Made by a program: the position numbers and the translations under genes. From Aphanothece sacrum FPU1 (GTDB lineage Bacteria > Cyanobacteriota > Cyanobacteriia > Cyanobacteriales > Microcystaceae), in assembly GCF_003864295.1 (NCBI RefSeq), contig NZ_BDQK01000001.1, forward strand, positions 728,676 through 792,675: a stretch of DNA of 64,000 nt. The letters run 5' to 3'. Below, one piece after another: positions 35,529 to 43,416 of this stretch (its first letter is position 1; every line of letters starts with the position of its first letter). Under the pieces are notes generated by a model that ran no database searches, had not been told where the DNA came from, and was given only the letters and a program-made list of their open reading frames with translations.

Positions 35529-36833
35529 TTAAGGACGTTGAATCAGAGTTTCGACTACACGCCGTTTCGCCTGAGAATCAATCCCAATCAAACGAACGTA
35601 TTCACCTTGATGTTCTGCTAGACAAGCTTCTAAAGCTGCCATCACTTCAGATTCACGGGTGCTGTCAATAGGAGAGCAACTTTGCCAAGACTTGGTACGA
35701 AAACGACGCTTATCTGCGTGTTCTGTGCCAATTTTGTGTCCTTGAGCTAATAAAGACCGCACTTGAGTTACGGTTTCTGGGGTTAAGTTACGACTGCTAA
35801 AACTGCCATTAGATTGACCGTTTTGATAACTCACAGGAGCGGCAGTAGAAACGGCTCGTGAACCATTAGCTACAGCTTGGCCAGGACGCTGAATCAGGCT
35901 TTCACAGACGCGCCGTTTAGCATTAGTATCAATACCTATCAAACGCACATATTCCCCTTGATGTTCCGCTAAACAAGCTTCTAAAGCTGCCATCACTTCA
36001 GATTCACGGGTGGTATCAATAGGAGAGCAACTTTGCCAAGATTTGGTACGGAAACGACGTTGATCTGCGTGTTCTGTGCCAATTTTATAGCCTTGACCCA
36101 AGAGCGCACGAACTTGAGCGATCGCTTCTGTACTTAAGCCACTACTTCCTTGATAAGAACAAGCACCATTACTAGAACGATAAGCAACCCCAGAGCCATT
36201 AGATGATGAGGAATTAGCCGTTGCGCCAGGACGATGAATAATGGTTTCTACCATGCGCCGTTTAGCATTAACATCAATGCCAATCAAACGTACATATTCT
36301 TTATCATGTTCAGAGACAACTGATTGTACTTCTCTGATGACATCTGCTTCTCGTTTGCTGTCAATGGCTGGCCCCGTTAACCAAGAACTGGTACGAAAAC
36401 GGCGTTGATTAGCAAATTCTGTGCCAACTTTATAACCTTGATTGAGCAAGGAACGGATTTGAGCAACAAGATCATCTCCCACAGTAGCTGCTTTTCCTTG
36501 GCCGTTGCTAATACTCGCGCCATTGCCATTACTGCTATAGCTAACAGGTTTATTCCCAGAACCAGGGACATCCTCAGGCCGCTGAGCAATGACTTCCAAT
36601 ACACGCTGTTTGGCTTGAGTATCAATACCGATCAGACGCACATATTCCCCTTGATGTTCAGCTAAACAGTTTTCTAGATTAGCTAAAACTTGATTACCTG
36701 AGCCGCTAAAACTGCCACAGGTTAACCAAGACTTAGTACGGAAACGTCTTTTATCTGCGTGTTCTGCCCCAATAGTATAACCTTGGGACAAGAGAGAACG
36801 TACTTGGGTTACAATTTCTGGACTTAAACTCAT
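35529..36833 (-). CDS. ccmM: Predicted short form of CcmM (internal start)
   Basis: In other beta-cyanobacteria CcmM is made in a long form and a short form that has only the small-subunit-like modules, by internal translation initiation. Here an in-frame ATG at 36833 ([11 protein letters not shown]), directly before module 1, is preceded by GGTGA at 5 bases, a good Shine-Dalgarno. The product would have 434 residues and four modules. This is a prediction from sequence and family knowledge. Confidence 0.65.
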   Translation of the reverse strand: MSLSPEIVTQVRSLLSQGYTIGAEHADKRRFRTKSWLTCGSFSGSGNQVLANLENCLAEHQGEYVRLIGIDTQAKQRVLEVIAQRPEDVPGSGNKPVSYSSNGNGASISNGQGKAATVGDDLVAQIRSLLNQGYKVGTEFANQRRFRTSSWLTGPAIDSKREADVIREVQSVVSEHDKEYVRLIGIDVNAKRRMVETIIHRPGATANSSSSNGSGVAYRSSNGACSYQGSSGLSTEAIAQVRALLGQGYKIGTEHADQRRFRTKSWQSCSPIDTTRESEVMAALEACLAEHQGEYVRLIGIDTNAKRRVCESLIQRPGQAVANGSRAVSTAAPVSYQNGQSNGSFSSRNLTPETVTQVRSLLAQGHKIGTEHADKRRFRTKSWQSCSPIDSTRESEVMAALEACLAEHQGEYVRLIGIDSQAKRRVVETLIQRP

Positions 36834-37511
36834 ACTGGTCACCGAATTTTTATAATCAGTCTCATTAACGTCTTTTATAGAATTCTCCAACCGCTCACGA
36901 ATCGGATTAATACAAACGGCATTGTCAGCACATTGATAACCGACTCGCAAGGCTTCGTTGATTTCTACCACATGACGAGCGAAAGCGCGATCAGCCTCTG
37001 TTACATCAGGAAGACGATCCGCTTGTTGTTGATTGGTAATTATGGCCCCAGAAGGAACGTATTTACCTGGTGCGATTTCCACATCCTGAATTAAGGCGTG
37101 CATCATAACAATACAACCAGCACCCACTCTGGCATTAAACACTGTGGAACGAAAGCCAATAAAGGCCCCGTCTCCAACATAGGCTGGGCCATGAATGAGT
37201 GCCATGTGGGTAATACAGGCTTTTTTACCGATCCAGACAGAATATTCGAGTTCATCGTCTCCGATAACTCGACCTTTTTCTAATCCATGAATGACCACCC
37301 CATCTTGGATGTTAGTGGCTTCACCAATGGAAAAGGGCGTGCCTTCATCAGCACGAATTGACGTTCCTGGTGCAATTAAAACATTAGCACCAACTTTGAC
37401 ATCACCAATGAGGTTGGAGAAAGAATGCACATAGGCACTGTCATCAATTTGGGGTTCTGCTAAGGTTTTTGACCAAGGTGTCGGGGGGGCCGCTGCTGTG
37501 CGGACTACCAT
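35529..37511 (-). CDS. ccmM: Carboxysome scaffold and gamma-carbonic anhydrase CcmM, four RuBisCO-binding modules
   Basis: A 660-residue scaffold of the beta-carboxysome. Residues 1-205 form the gamma-carbonic anhydrase domain. The three zinc histidines are visible in VVIHGLEKG (near 75) and [11 protein letters not shown] (near 102 and 107), and a Cys pair in [10 protein letters not shown] (near 190 and 196) matches the disulfide known to activate this enzyme. Four small-subunit-like modules follow (about 229-315, 344-430, 456-545, 574-660). Modules 1, 3 and 4 have the redox Cys pair (C in LTC/QSC and in NCL/ACL); module 2 has neither. The start at 37511 ([13 protein letters not shown]) is the family start, but AGGAGG lies 13 bases upstream, longer than usual. 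Confidence 0.96.
   Translation of the reverse strand: MVVRTAAAPPTPWSKTLAEPQIDDSAYVHSFSNLIGDVKVGANVLIAPGTSIRADEGTPFSIGEATNIQDGVVIHGLEKGRVIGDDELEYSVWIGKKACITHMALIHGPAYVGDGAFIGFRSTVFNARVGAGCIVMMHALIQDVEIAPGKYVPSGAIITNQQQADRLPDVTEADRAFARHVVEINEALRVGYQCADNAVCINPIRERLENSIKDVNETDYKNSVTSMSLSPEIVTQVRSLLSQGYTIGAEHADKRRFRTKSWLTCGSFSGSGNQVLANLENCLAEHQGEYVRLIGIDTQAKQRVLEVIAQRPEDVPGSGNKPVSYSSNGNGASISNGQGKAATVGDDLVAQIRSLLNQGYKVGTEFANQRRFRTSSWLTGPAIDSKREADVIREVQSVVSEHDKEYVRLIGIDVNAKRRMVETIIHRPGATANSSSSNGSGVAYRSSNGACSYQGSSGLSTEAIAQVRALLGQGYKIGTEHADQRRFRTKSWQSCSPIDTTRESEVMAALEACLAEHQGEYVRLIGIDTNAKRRVCESLIQRPGQAVANGSRAVSTAAPVSYQNGQSNGSFSSRNLTPETVTQVRSLLAQGHKIGTEHADKRRFRTKSWQSCSPIDSTRESEVMAALEACLAEHQGEYVRLIGIDSQAKRRVVETLIQRP
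36826..36850 (-). promoter_or_regulatory. Internal ribosome binding site in ccmM
   Basis: The minus-strand segment cggtgaccagtatg places GGTGA five bases before the in-frame ATG at 36833. A GTG at 36842 overlaps the site and could also initiate. It would produce the short CcmM. Confidence 0.55.
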
Positions 37512-37599
37512 GACTACTATAAGTCCTCCTAATCTGACGTTATCAGTTACCAAACAATTGACAATTAAGGTTTAAATTCCCTTGTCCATTGTCCCTTGT

Positions 37600-37914
37600 C
37601 TATTGATTTCCAGCCCGATATTCGTCTTTTTTGCTATAAATCTGACGATTTGCTAGGGTGATAGTATCAATAATCCCTACCACCATGGCATCAAGTGGAC
37701 GTTCTTGATATCCACTTTCAATTCGGGCAGCACTTCCCCTCGATACTAATACCCACTCATTAATCCCCGCACCGACAAGATCTCCTGCCACTTCATAGTC
37801 GGGTAAGGCTTGTCCTTCGGCATCAATGAATTGTAGCAGTAAGAGCTTAACGCCTGTCATGCTTGGGGTTTTGCAGGTACTAACAACGGTTCCTCGCACT
37901 TGAGCAATTTGCAT
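37600..37914 (-). CDS. ccmL: Carboxysome vertex protein CcmL
   Basis: A 104-residue BMV-family pentamer protein that caps the vertices of the carboxysome shell. It has the family start MQIAQVRGTVVSTCKTPSM, and GAGINEWVLVSRGSAAR and VVGIIDTITL in the expected places. It lies between ccmK1 and ccmM, the usual order. Confidence 0.97.
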   Translation of the reverse strand: MQIAQVRGTVVSTCKTPSMTGVKLLLLQFIDAEGQALPDYEVAGDLVGAGINEWVLVSRGSAARIESGYQERPLDAMVVGIIDTITLANRQIYSKKDEYRAGNQ

Positions 37915-37937
37915 TATGCTGGCTTTTGAGGTTTATG

Positions 37938-38273
37938 TTATACCCGTCTTAGGGGACGATTCACACTTTCCCGGAACTGTTCTACCGCTTCGGTATAACG
38001 AATGGGTAAGACGTATTCTAAGTTTTCGTGGGGACGGGCAATAATATGATGGGAAAGCACTTGACCACCATTAACCCTTGCCACATTGGAAATTCCGGCT
38101 GCTATGGACGCTTGCACTTCGGAAACGTCGCCACGCACAATTACGGTAACGCGACCACTTCCAATCTTTTCGTAACCAACCAGGGTGACACGGGCCGCTT
38201 TGACCATCGCATCAGCCGCTTCAACTACGGCAGGGAAACCGAGGGTTTCTAACATTCCAACGGCAATTGACAT
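37938..38273 (-). CDS. ccmK1: Carboxysome shell hexamer protein CcmK1
   Basis: A 111-residue BMC-domain protein forming the shell facets. It begins [20 protein letters not shown]; the pore loop segment is KIGSGRV. It has a longer C-terminal tail ([14 protein letters not shown]) than its neighbour, which fits CcmK1. The first 137 bp are almost identical to ccmK2 (three differences), while the remainder differs at many silent sites, suggesting gene conversion. Confidence 0.93.
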   Translation of the reverse strand: MSIAVGMLETLGFPAVVEAADAMVKAARVTLVGYEKIGSGRVTVIVRGDVSEVQASIAAGISNVARVNGGQVLSHHIIARPHENLEYVLPIRYTEAVEQFRESVNRPLRRV

Positions 38274-38321
38274 TAATTTTGACTCCTATCTTGGCTGCTT
38301 GTCTACTTGTGGACTAATTGA

Positions 38322-38633
38322 CTAATACGCTCTAAATTGTTCCACTTCCTCTGTGTAGCGGATGGGTAACACATATTCGAGGTTTTCGTGAGGACGAGCA
38401 ATAATATGGGTGGATAAGACTTTACCGCCATTGACTCGATTGGCTGCCTCAATCCCGGCCGCTACGGAAGCTTGAACCTCAGAAACGTCTCCGCGCACAA
38501 TTACGGTAACGCGACCACTTCCGATTTTTTCGTAACCAACCAGGGTAACACGGGCCGCTTTGACCATCGCATCAGCCGCTTCAACTACGGCAGGGAAACC
38601 GAGGGTTTCTAACATTCCAACGGCAATTGACAT
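38322..38633 (-). CDS. ccmK2: Carboxysome shell hexamer protein CcmK2
   Basis: A 103-residue BMC-domain shell protein, first gene of the ccmK2-K1-L-M-N operon. The pore segment [20 protein letters not shown] is shared with CcmK1. It differs mainly after residue 58 ([20 protein letters not shown]) and ends at VEQFRAY. The spacing to ccmK1 is 48 bp. Confidence 0.93.
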   Translation of the reverse strand: MSIAVGMLETLGFPAVVEAADAMVKAARVTLVGYEKIGSGRVTVIVRGDVSEVQASVAAGIEAANRVNGGKVLSTHIIARPHENLEYVLPIRYTEEVEQFRAY

Positions 38634-39438
38634 TTCTAATTTCCTCTTTTAAGCCAAACTAAACAACTATAGGATAAATGAATTAGAAGCTACTGCAAAT
38701 TCTCTATCTAAATACCCCTCTAGACTGCTAAAATTAGCAGCACTACAAAAGTTAGGAGCGCAGTAGACCTATCCGCTTTCTCCTGAGATTATTGATCCTT
38801 TTGATCTGATATTTTTCAGTTCAAGGATACTCGTCAGTTTTTTCCGACGGGAGTAGCTAACTTATCAACCTCTATATTTAAGAATAGGCAACCTTGGCCC
38901 CTTTGACAATATAAATCACTATGATATTTTCTAATCTTATGGTTAATGAAAGTTAATAGTTATCTTTGCTTTGTCTAAGAAGACAGCTAGATCAATGGTT
39001 TGACCTTTGTAGAAGGGGACAAACTGTTTTATAATTTTTTCATAATGAGAGTTTAATGGGGTAAACTTGTCTAGGTAATCCTGGGCAGGACTGATTTGCT
39101 TTGTCTGGTTGAATCGGTTTACTTAAGATGTATCTTGGTTAATTAACAGCCCATATCCCCGATAGCTGACTCAGAAATGACTGGCGATCAAATAAGTAAT
39201 AATACTGAAAATGGGAGTTGATTGAGAAGTAATCAAGGTATTGCTCAAAAGGTTGGCACTGATAATCTAAGCCAGAGTAAGACCGCAAAAAATTTCTAAC
39301 CTCTACTTATCTAAGTTTAGCTTATTTGTCACCCTAACATCTGAGGTCATTAATTGATCTCAATCATCATTAATCCGATGATATCTTAAGAAAGTTATCC
39401 CAAAATTAATGTTGTCCCTTCAAAAATACTAAATTTAG
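38634..39438. promoter_or_regulatory. Divergent control region between the ccm operon and ndhF4-ndhD4
   Basis: This 805-bp gap separates two divergent operons of the CO2-concentrating mechanism and holds no gene I can support. It must include both promoters. Inorganic-carbon-responsive regulators of the LysR type (CcmR/NdhR, CmpR) control such genes in related organisms, but I could not identify their sites with confidence. An imperfect hairpin actcgtcag/ccgacgggagt lies near 38828. Confidence 0.6.
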
Positions 39439-41334
39439 ATGAATGATTTTCTCTTGCAAAGTAGTTGGTTTATTCCCTTTTATGGTTTAATTGGTTCTTT
39501 ATTAAGTCTGCCTTGGTCTTTAGGCATTATCCGACGAACGGGCCCTAGACCGGCCGCTTATATCAATTTATTAATGACGACTATTGCTTTTATTCATGGT
39601 ACAGTGGCTTTTAGGCTCATTTGGCAACGACAAACAGAGCAATTAGTCTTTAATTGGCTCAAAGTGGCTGATTTAGACTTGTCTTTAACTATGCAATTAT
39701 CTCCCGTAAGTTTAGGGGCCTTAGAACTAATTACCATGATTAGTTTATTAGCTCAAATTTATGCTTTGGGTTATATGGAGAAAGATTGGTCTTTAGGCAG
39801 ATTTTACGGGTTAATGGGTATTTTTGAAGCGTCTTTAGGCGCGATCGCCCTCAGTGACTCTTTATTACTTAGTTATGGACTCTTAGAAATTCTCACTCTC
39901 TCAACTTATTTATTAGTAGGATTTTGGTATGCTCAACCTTTGGTAGTAACTGCGGCCCGAGATGCCTTTTTAACCAAACGGGTTGGGGATATTATTTTAT
40001 TAATGGGTTTAGTGGCTTTGTCTAGTTACGGAGAAGGGTTAACTTTCTCTCAGCTTGAAACTTGGGCCAATAGTTCCCCAGTAGATACGGTAACAGCAGC
40101 TTGGTTAGGATTATCATTAATTGCGGGGCCTACAGGGAAATGCGCTCAATTTCCCTTGAATTTGTGGTTAGATGAAGCGATGGAAGGGCCGAACCCGGCT
40201 GGTATTATGCGGAATTCTATCGTAGTTTCGGCTGGAGCTTATGTTTTAATTAAACTTCAGCCTATTTTTACTCTTTCTCCGGTTTCTTCGACTACTTTAA
40301 TTATTTTAGGCTCTGTTACGGCTATTGGTGCTTCTTTAATTGCTTTAGCTCAAATCGACATTAAACGGGCCTTATGTCATTCTACCAGTGTCTATTTAGG
40401 CTTGGTATTTATAGCTGTAGGTTTGGGTCATGTAGATATCGCCTTTTTACTGTTATTTAGTCATGCGATCGCCAAAGCTCTCTTATTTATGTGTGCTGGC
40501 TCAATTATTCTCACCACTAGCAATCAGAATATCACAGAAATGGGTGGTTTGTGGTCACGAATGCCTGCGACAACTATGGCTTTTCTGGTAGGTTCTATGG
40601 GATTATTAGGGTTGCTACCTATGGGGATGTTTTGGACGATACAGCGATGGTTAAATGGCTCTTGGAACGTTCCGACATGGTTATTAGGTATATTATGCTT
40701 TGTTAATGTTTTATGTGCCTTAAATTTAACCCGTATCTTCCGTCTTGTCTTTTTAGGTCAACATCAAAGTAAAACCCGTCGCACACCGGAGGTTGCTTGG
40801 CCGATGGCTTTTCCTATAGTTACTTTGATCTTAATTACTTTATTAGCTCCTTTAGTTCCCATTCGTTGGTCATTGTGGTTATCCCCAACTACTCCTTTAA
40901 CGGATAATACCAGTTTTGCGGTTGAGTGGGGTATGCATTTACTGGTTATTTCTGGCATAATAGGTTGTTTAATAGGTGCAATGATAACACTAACGCGATC
41001 GGCGGCCAGACCTACTCAATTTTATTGGCGATTTTTCCAAGATTTGTTTGCTTATGACTTTTATTTAGATCGAGTTTATGCTTTCACGGTTGTAGCTGCT
41101 GTGGGAAATATTTCTCGTTTAGCTGCTTGGTTTGATCGCTATATCGTTGATGGTGCAGTTAATTTGGTCAGTTTAGCCACAATTTTTAGTGGTAATGCTC
41201 TGAAATATAATGTATCAGGACAATCACAATTTTATGTTTTCACTATTCTCATGGGAATCAGTTTATTAATGTGGTTTGTTTTGAATGGTCAATGGTCTAT
41301 CATTATCAATTATTGGTCATCTTTCATGGCTTAG
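39439..41334 (+). CDS. ndhF4: NDH-1 subunit NdhF4-type (CO2 uptake complex)
   Basis: A 631-residue antiporter-like membrane subunit with about 15 helices. The family core GPTGKCAQFPLNLWLDEAME (near 232) and the second-half helix HSTSVYLGLVFIAVG are present. Paired with an NdhD and placed divergent to ccmK2, it fits the NdhF4/NdhD4 set that forms the distal arm of the constitutive CO2-hydrating NDH-1MS' complex. The choice of F4 over the inducible F3 rests on synteny I recall from other cyanobacteria. The CupB/ChpX partner is not adjacent. Confidence 0.85.
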   Translation: MNDFLLQSSWFIPFYGLIGSLLSLPWSLGIIRRTGPRPAAYINLLMTTIAFIHGTVAFRLIWQRQTEQLVFNWLKVADLDLSLTMQLSPVSLGALELITMISLLAQIYALGYMEKDWSLGRFYGLMGIFEASLGAIALSDSLLLSYGLLEILTLSTYLLVGFWYAQPLVVTAARDAFLTKRVGDIILLMGLVALSSYGEGLTFSQLETWANSSPVDTVTAAWLGLSLIAGPTGKCAQFPLNLWLDEAMEGPNPAGIMRNSIVVSAGAYVLIKLQPIFTLSPVSSTTLIILGSVTAIGASLIALAQIDIKRALCHSTSVYLGLVFIAVGLGHVDIAFLLLFSHAIAKALLFMCAGSIILTTSNQNITEMGGLWSRMPATTMAFLVGSMGLLGLLPMGMFWTIQRWLNGSWNVPTWLLGILCFVNVLCALNLTRIFRLVFLGQHQSKTRRTPEVAWPMAFPIVTLILITLLAPLVPIRWSLWLSPTTPLTDNTSFAVEWGMHLLVISGIIGCLIGAMITLTRSAARPTQFYWRFFQDLFAYDFYLDRVYAFTVVAAVGNISRLAAWFDRYIVDGAVNLVSLATIFSGNALKYNVSGQSQFYVFTILMGISLLMWFVLNGQWSIIINYWSSFMA

Positions 41335-41350
41335 AGAGAAATCCAAATGC

Positions 41351-41402
41351 CAACAGGCTAAAGCCTGTGGCTATACAAACAAAGCCCGCCTTCGCGGACT
41401 TT
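41351..41402. repeat. Multi-hairpin MITE fragment G
   Basis: Between ndhF4 and ndhD4 are pieces of the multi-hairpin element: acaggctaaagcctgt (a perfect stem-loop), ctatacaaacaaag and cccgccttcgcggac followed by TTTT. The order is rearranged relative to copy D. The stem-loop followed by T residues could attenuate readthrough into ndhD4. Confidence 0.6.
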
Positions 41403-41424
41403 TATTAACAAATAATCATTAATT

Positions 41425-42909
41425 ATGCTCAGTACCTTAGTCTGTATTCCGTTATTTAGTGCTATTTTAATTGCTTTTTTACCTGGAAAAATTGAGGCAG
41501 AACGAAACCGTCAAATCTCAATCACTATTGCTAGTATCCTCTTAATTTTAACTTTAGTAATAGGGTTTCAGTTTGATCCGAGTAATACTGAAATGCAGTT
41601 AACAGAGTATTTACCTTGGCTTCAAGGAATAGGCTTAACTTACAATTTAGGAATTGATGGGTTATCATTTCCTTTGGTTTGTATTAATAGTCTCTTAACT
41701 TTAATTGCAATTTATAGCACTAGCCCAACCATTGAGCGATCGGGGTTTTATTATGCACTTATTTTTATTCTAAATAGTGGAGTAAGTGGAGCTTTTTTAT
41801 CACAAAACTTATTACTTTTCTTCCTGTTTTATGAATTAGAAATTATTCCCCTGTATTTTCTCATTGTTATTTGGGGTGGCCCAAAACGGGGTTATGCAGG
41901 TATGAAATTTCTTCTTTATACTGCCGTTTCAGGATTTTTGGTTTTGGGGTCATTTTTGGGTTTAGTGTGGCTCTCAGGGGCATCTACGTTTGACTATGAG
42001 CCTTTACGTTCCCATACTCTACCCCTATCTACTCAATTAATTTTACTAGCTCCTTTGCTCATTGGGTTAGCCATCAAAATTCCAATTTTTCCCTTCCATA
42101 CTTGGTTACCGGATGCTCACGTAGAAGCGTCTACCCCTGTTTCTGTCTTATTAGCTGGAGTATTATTAAAATTGGGGACTTATGGGTTATTACGGTTTGG
42201 GATAGGGTTATTTTTGGATGCTTGGGTATATATAGCCCCTTGGTTAGCCACATTAGCCGCCATTAGTGCTTTATATGGGGCTTCTTGTGCCATTGTACAA
42301 AAAGATATGAAGAAGGTGGTAGCTTATTCTTCTATTGCTCACATGGCTTATATTTTATTAGCTGCTGCTGCAACTACCCGTTTAAGTATTATTGCTGCTA
42401 CTTTTCAAATGGTGAGTCATGGGTTAATTTCGGCTATGTTATTCCTGTTAGTGGGGGTAGTGTATAAGAAGACAGGAAGTCGTGATGTTAACTATTTGCG
42501 AGGTTTATTGACTCCACAACGGGGTTTACCTATCATTGGTACTTTAACTATTATGGGAGTGATGGCCAGTGCAGGTATTCCGGGAATGGTGGGCTTTATT
42601 GCCGAATTTTTGGTATTTAGGGGCAGTTTTCCCATATTTCCGGTGCAAACCTTATTATGTTTAATTGGTAGTGGTTTAACTGCTGTTTATTTCTTGTTAA
42701 TGGTTAACAGGGTATTTTTTGGGCGTTTAACTCCTGAATTATCGGAATTACCCCGTGTTTTATGGTCTGAACGCATTCCTGCTATGGTTTTAGCCGTTTT
42801 AATTCTGATTTTGGGAATACAACCGGGTTGGATGGTACGTTGGAGTGAACCTCAAGCTGGAGTATTATTAACTGGACAAACTGAGGTAGTTATAAATTAT
42901 GAATTATGA
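41425..42909 (+). CDS. ndhD4: NDH-1 subunit NdhD4-type (CO2 uptake complex)
   Basis: A 494-residue antiporter-like subunit with about 14 helices. Conserved charged positions appear in LFYELEIIPLYFLI (near 135), FPFHTWLPDAHVEA (near 222) and KKVVAYSSIAHMAY (near 293). It is 90 bp after ndhF4 and belongs to the same operon. The last four residues and stop codon (NYEL, then TGA) are encoded by an AATTATG heptamer repeat that continues beyond the gene, so the C-terminus appears shaped by repeat expansion. Confidence 0.88.
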   Translation: MLSTLVCIPLFSAILIAFLPGKIEAERNRQISITIASILLILTLVIGFQFDPSNTEMQLTEYLPWLQGIGLTYNLGIDGLSFPLVCINSLLTLIAIYSTSPTIERSGFYYALIFILNSGVSGAFLSQNLLLFFLFYELEIIPLYFLIVIWGGPKRGYAGMKFLLYTAVSGFLVLGSFLGLVWLSGASTFDYEPLRSHTLPLSTQLILLAPLLIGLAIKIPIFPFHTWLPDAHVEASTPVSVLLAGVLLKLGTYGLLRFGIGLFLDAWVYIAPWLATLAAISALYGASCAIVQKDMKKVVAYSSIAHMAYILLAAAATTRLSIIAATFQMVSHGLISAMLFLLVGVVYKKTGSRDVNYLRGLLTPQRGLPIIGTLTIMGVMASAGIPGMVGFIAEFLVFRGSFPIFPVQTLLCLIGSGLTAVYFLLMVNRVFFGRLTPELSELPRVLWSERIPAMVLAVLILILGIQPGWMVRWSEPQAGVLLTGQTEVVINYEL

Positions 42910-42929
42910 ATTATGAATTATGAATTATG
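42893..42929 (+). repeat. AATTATG heptamer tandem repeat over the ndhD4 stop
   Basis: About five copies of aattatg run head to tail through the last codons, the stop codon and the first bases after ndhD4. Short heptanucleotide tandem repeats are known from filamentous and unicellular cyanobacteria. Confidence 0.75.
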
Positions 42930-42957
42930 TAGGGGTTTAACAATGTTAAACCCCTAC
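42929..42957. terminator. Palindromic terminator between convergent genes
   Basis: gtaggggtttaac and its exact reverse complement flank the loop aat, between the end of ndhD4 and the end of the convergent coiled-coil gene. It is closely similar in layout to the palindrome at 19624-19651. Confidence 0.7.
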
Positions 42958-42968
42958 TCAATTTATTA

Positions 42969-43346
42969 CTATTTAGAATCATCTGATTTTTGTTGAGTTT
43001 CTATCAATTTTTGTAAGATTTGAGTCATGTCTACTTGTCGCTGCTCAATTTTATCAAAACGGTTATAAAAGTCTGATTGTATTTCATAAAAATCGGACAT
43101 AGAACGAGTTAATTGTCCTAAAAGCTTATATATCCCTTGACGCTCTTTTTCCCATTGTTCACGGTCTTTTTCTCGTTGTTCACGCTCTTTTTGCCATTCT
43201 CCTGATAATGCTTGAATTGACTTAGCATTAGAATTAGCGATCGCTCTTGTTTCTTGGAGTCCTTGTCGAACCTCTTGAAGTCCTGCTAAAACATTTTCTG
43301 CTAAAGCTTCTAATCTGTCAAGTCTGTTAGGGTCACTGTTATTCAT
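42969..43346 (-). CDS. Small coiled-coil protein, function unknown
   Basis: A 125-residue protein that is almost entirely predicted coiled coil: RLEALAENVLAGLQEVRQGL, then a Glu/Arg/Lys block (WQKEREQREKDREQWEKERQ) and a second helical half (SMSDFYEIQSDFYNRFDKIE). No enzyme motif is visible. The ATG at 43346 has GAGG five bases upstream and is preferred to the ATG at 43373. Proteins of this style are common near mobile genes in cyanobacteria. It lies 70 bp downstream of the DGQHR gene on the same strand. Confidence 0.75.
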   Translation of the reverse strand: MNNSDPNRLDRLEALAENVLAGLQEVRQGLQETRAIANSNAKSIQALSGEWQKEREQREKDREQWEKERQGIYKLLGQLTRSMSDFYEIQSDFYNRFDKIEQRQVDMTQILQKLIETQQKSDDSK

Positions 43347-43416
43347 GATATCCTCAAGGTTAAGTGTATACATTGTTTTTTTGTCCCCTAATTGCTGTTA
43401 GGGGACTATTTTTATT

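Noticed and set aside
35990-37283. Plus-strand frames inside ccmM
   Set aside because: They are mirror frames of the strongly conserved minus-strand gene and have no homology or ribosome sites.
42910-42968. cupB/chpX gene expected after ndhD4
   Set aside because: Only a heptamer repeat and a palindrome follow ndhD4 before a convergent unrelated gene.
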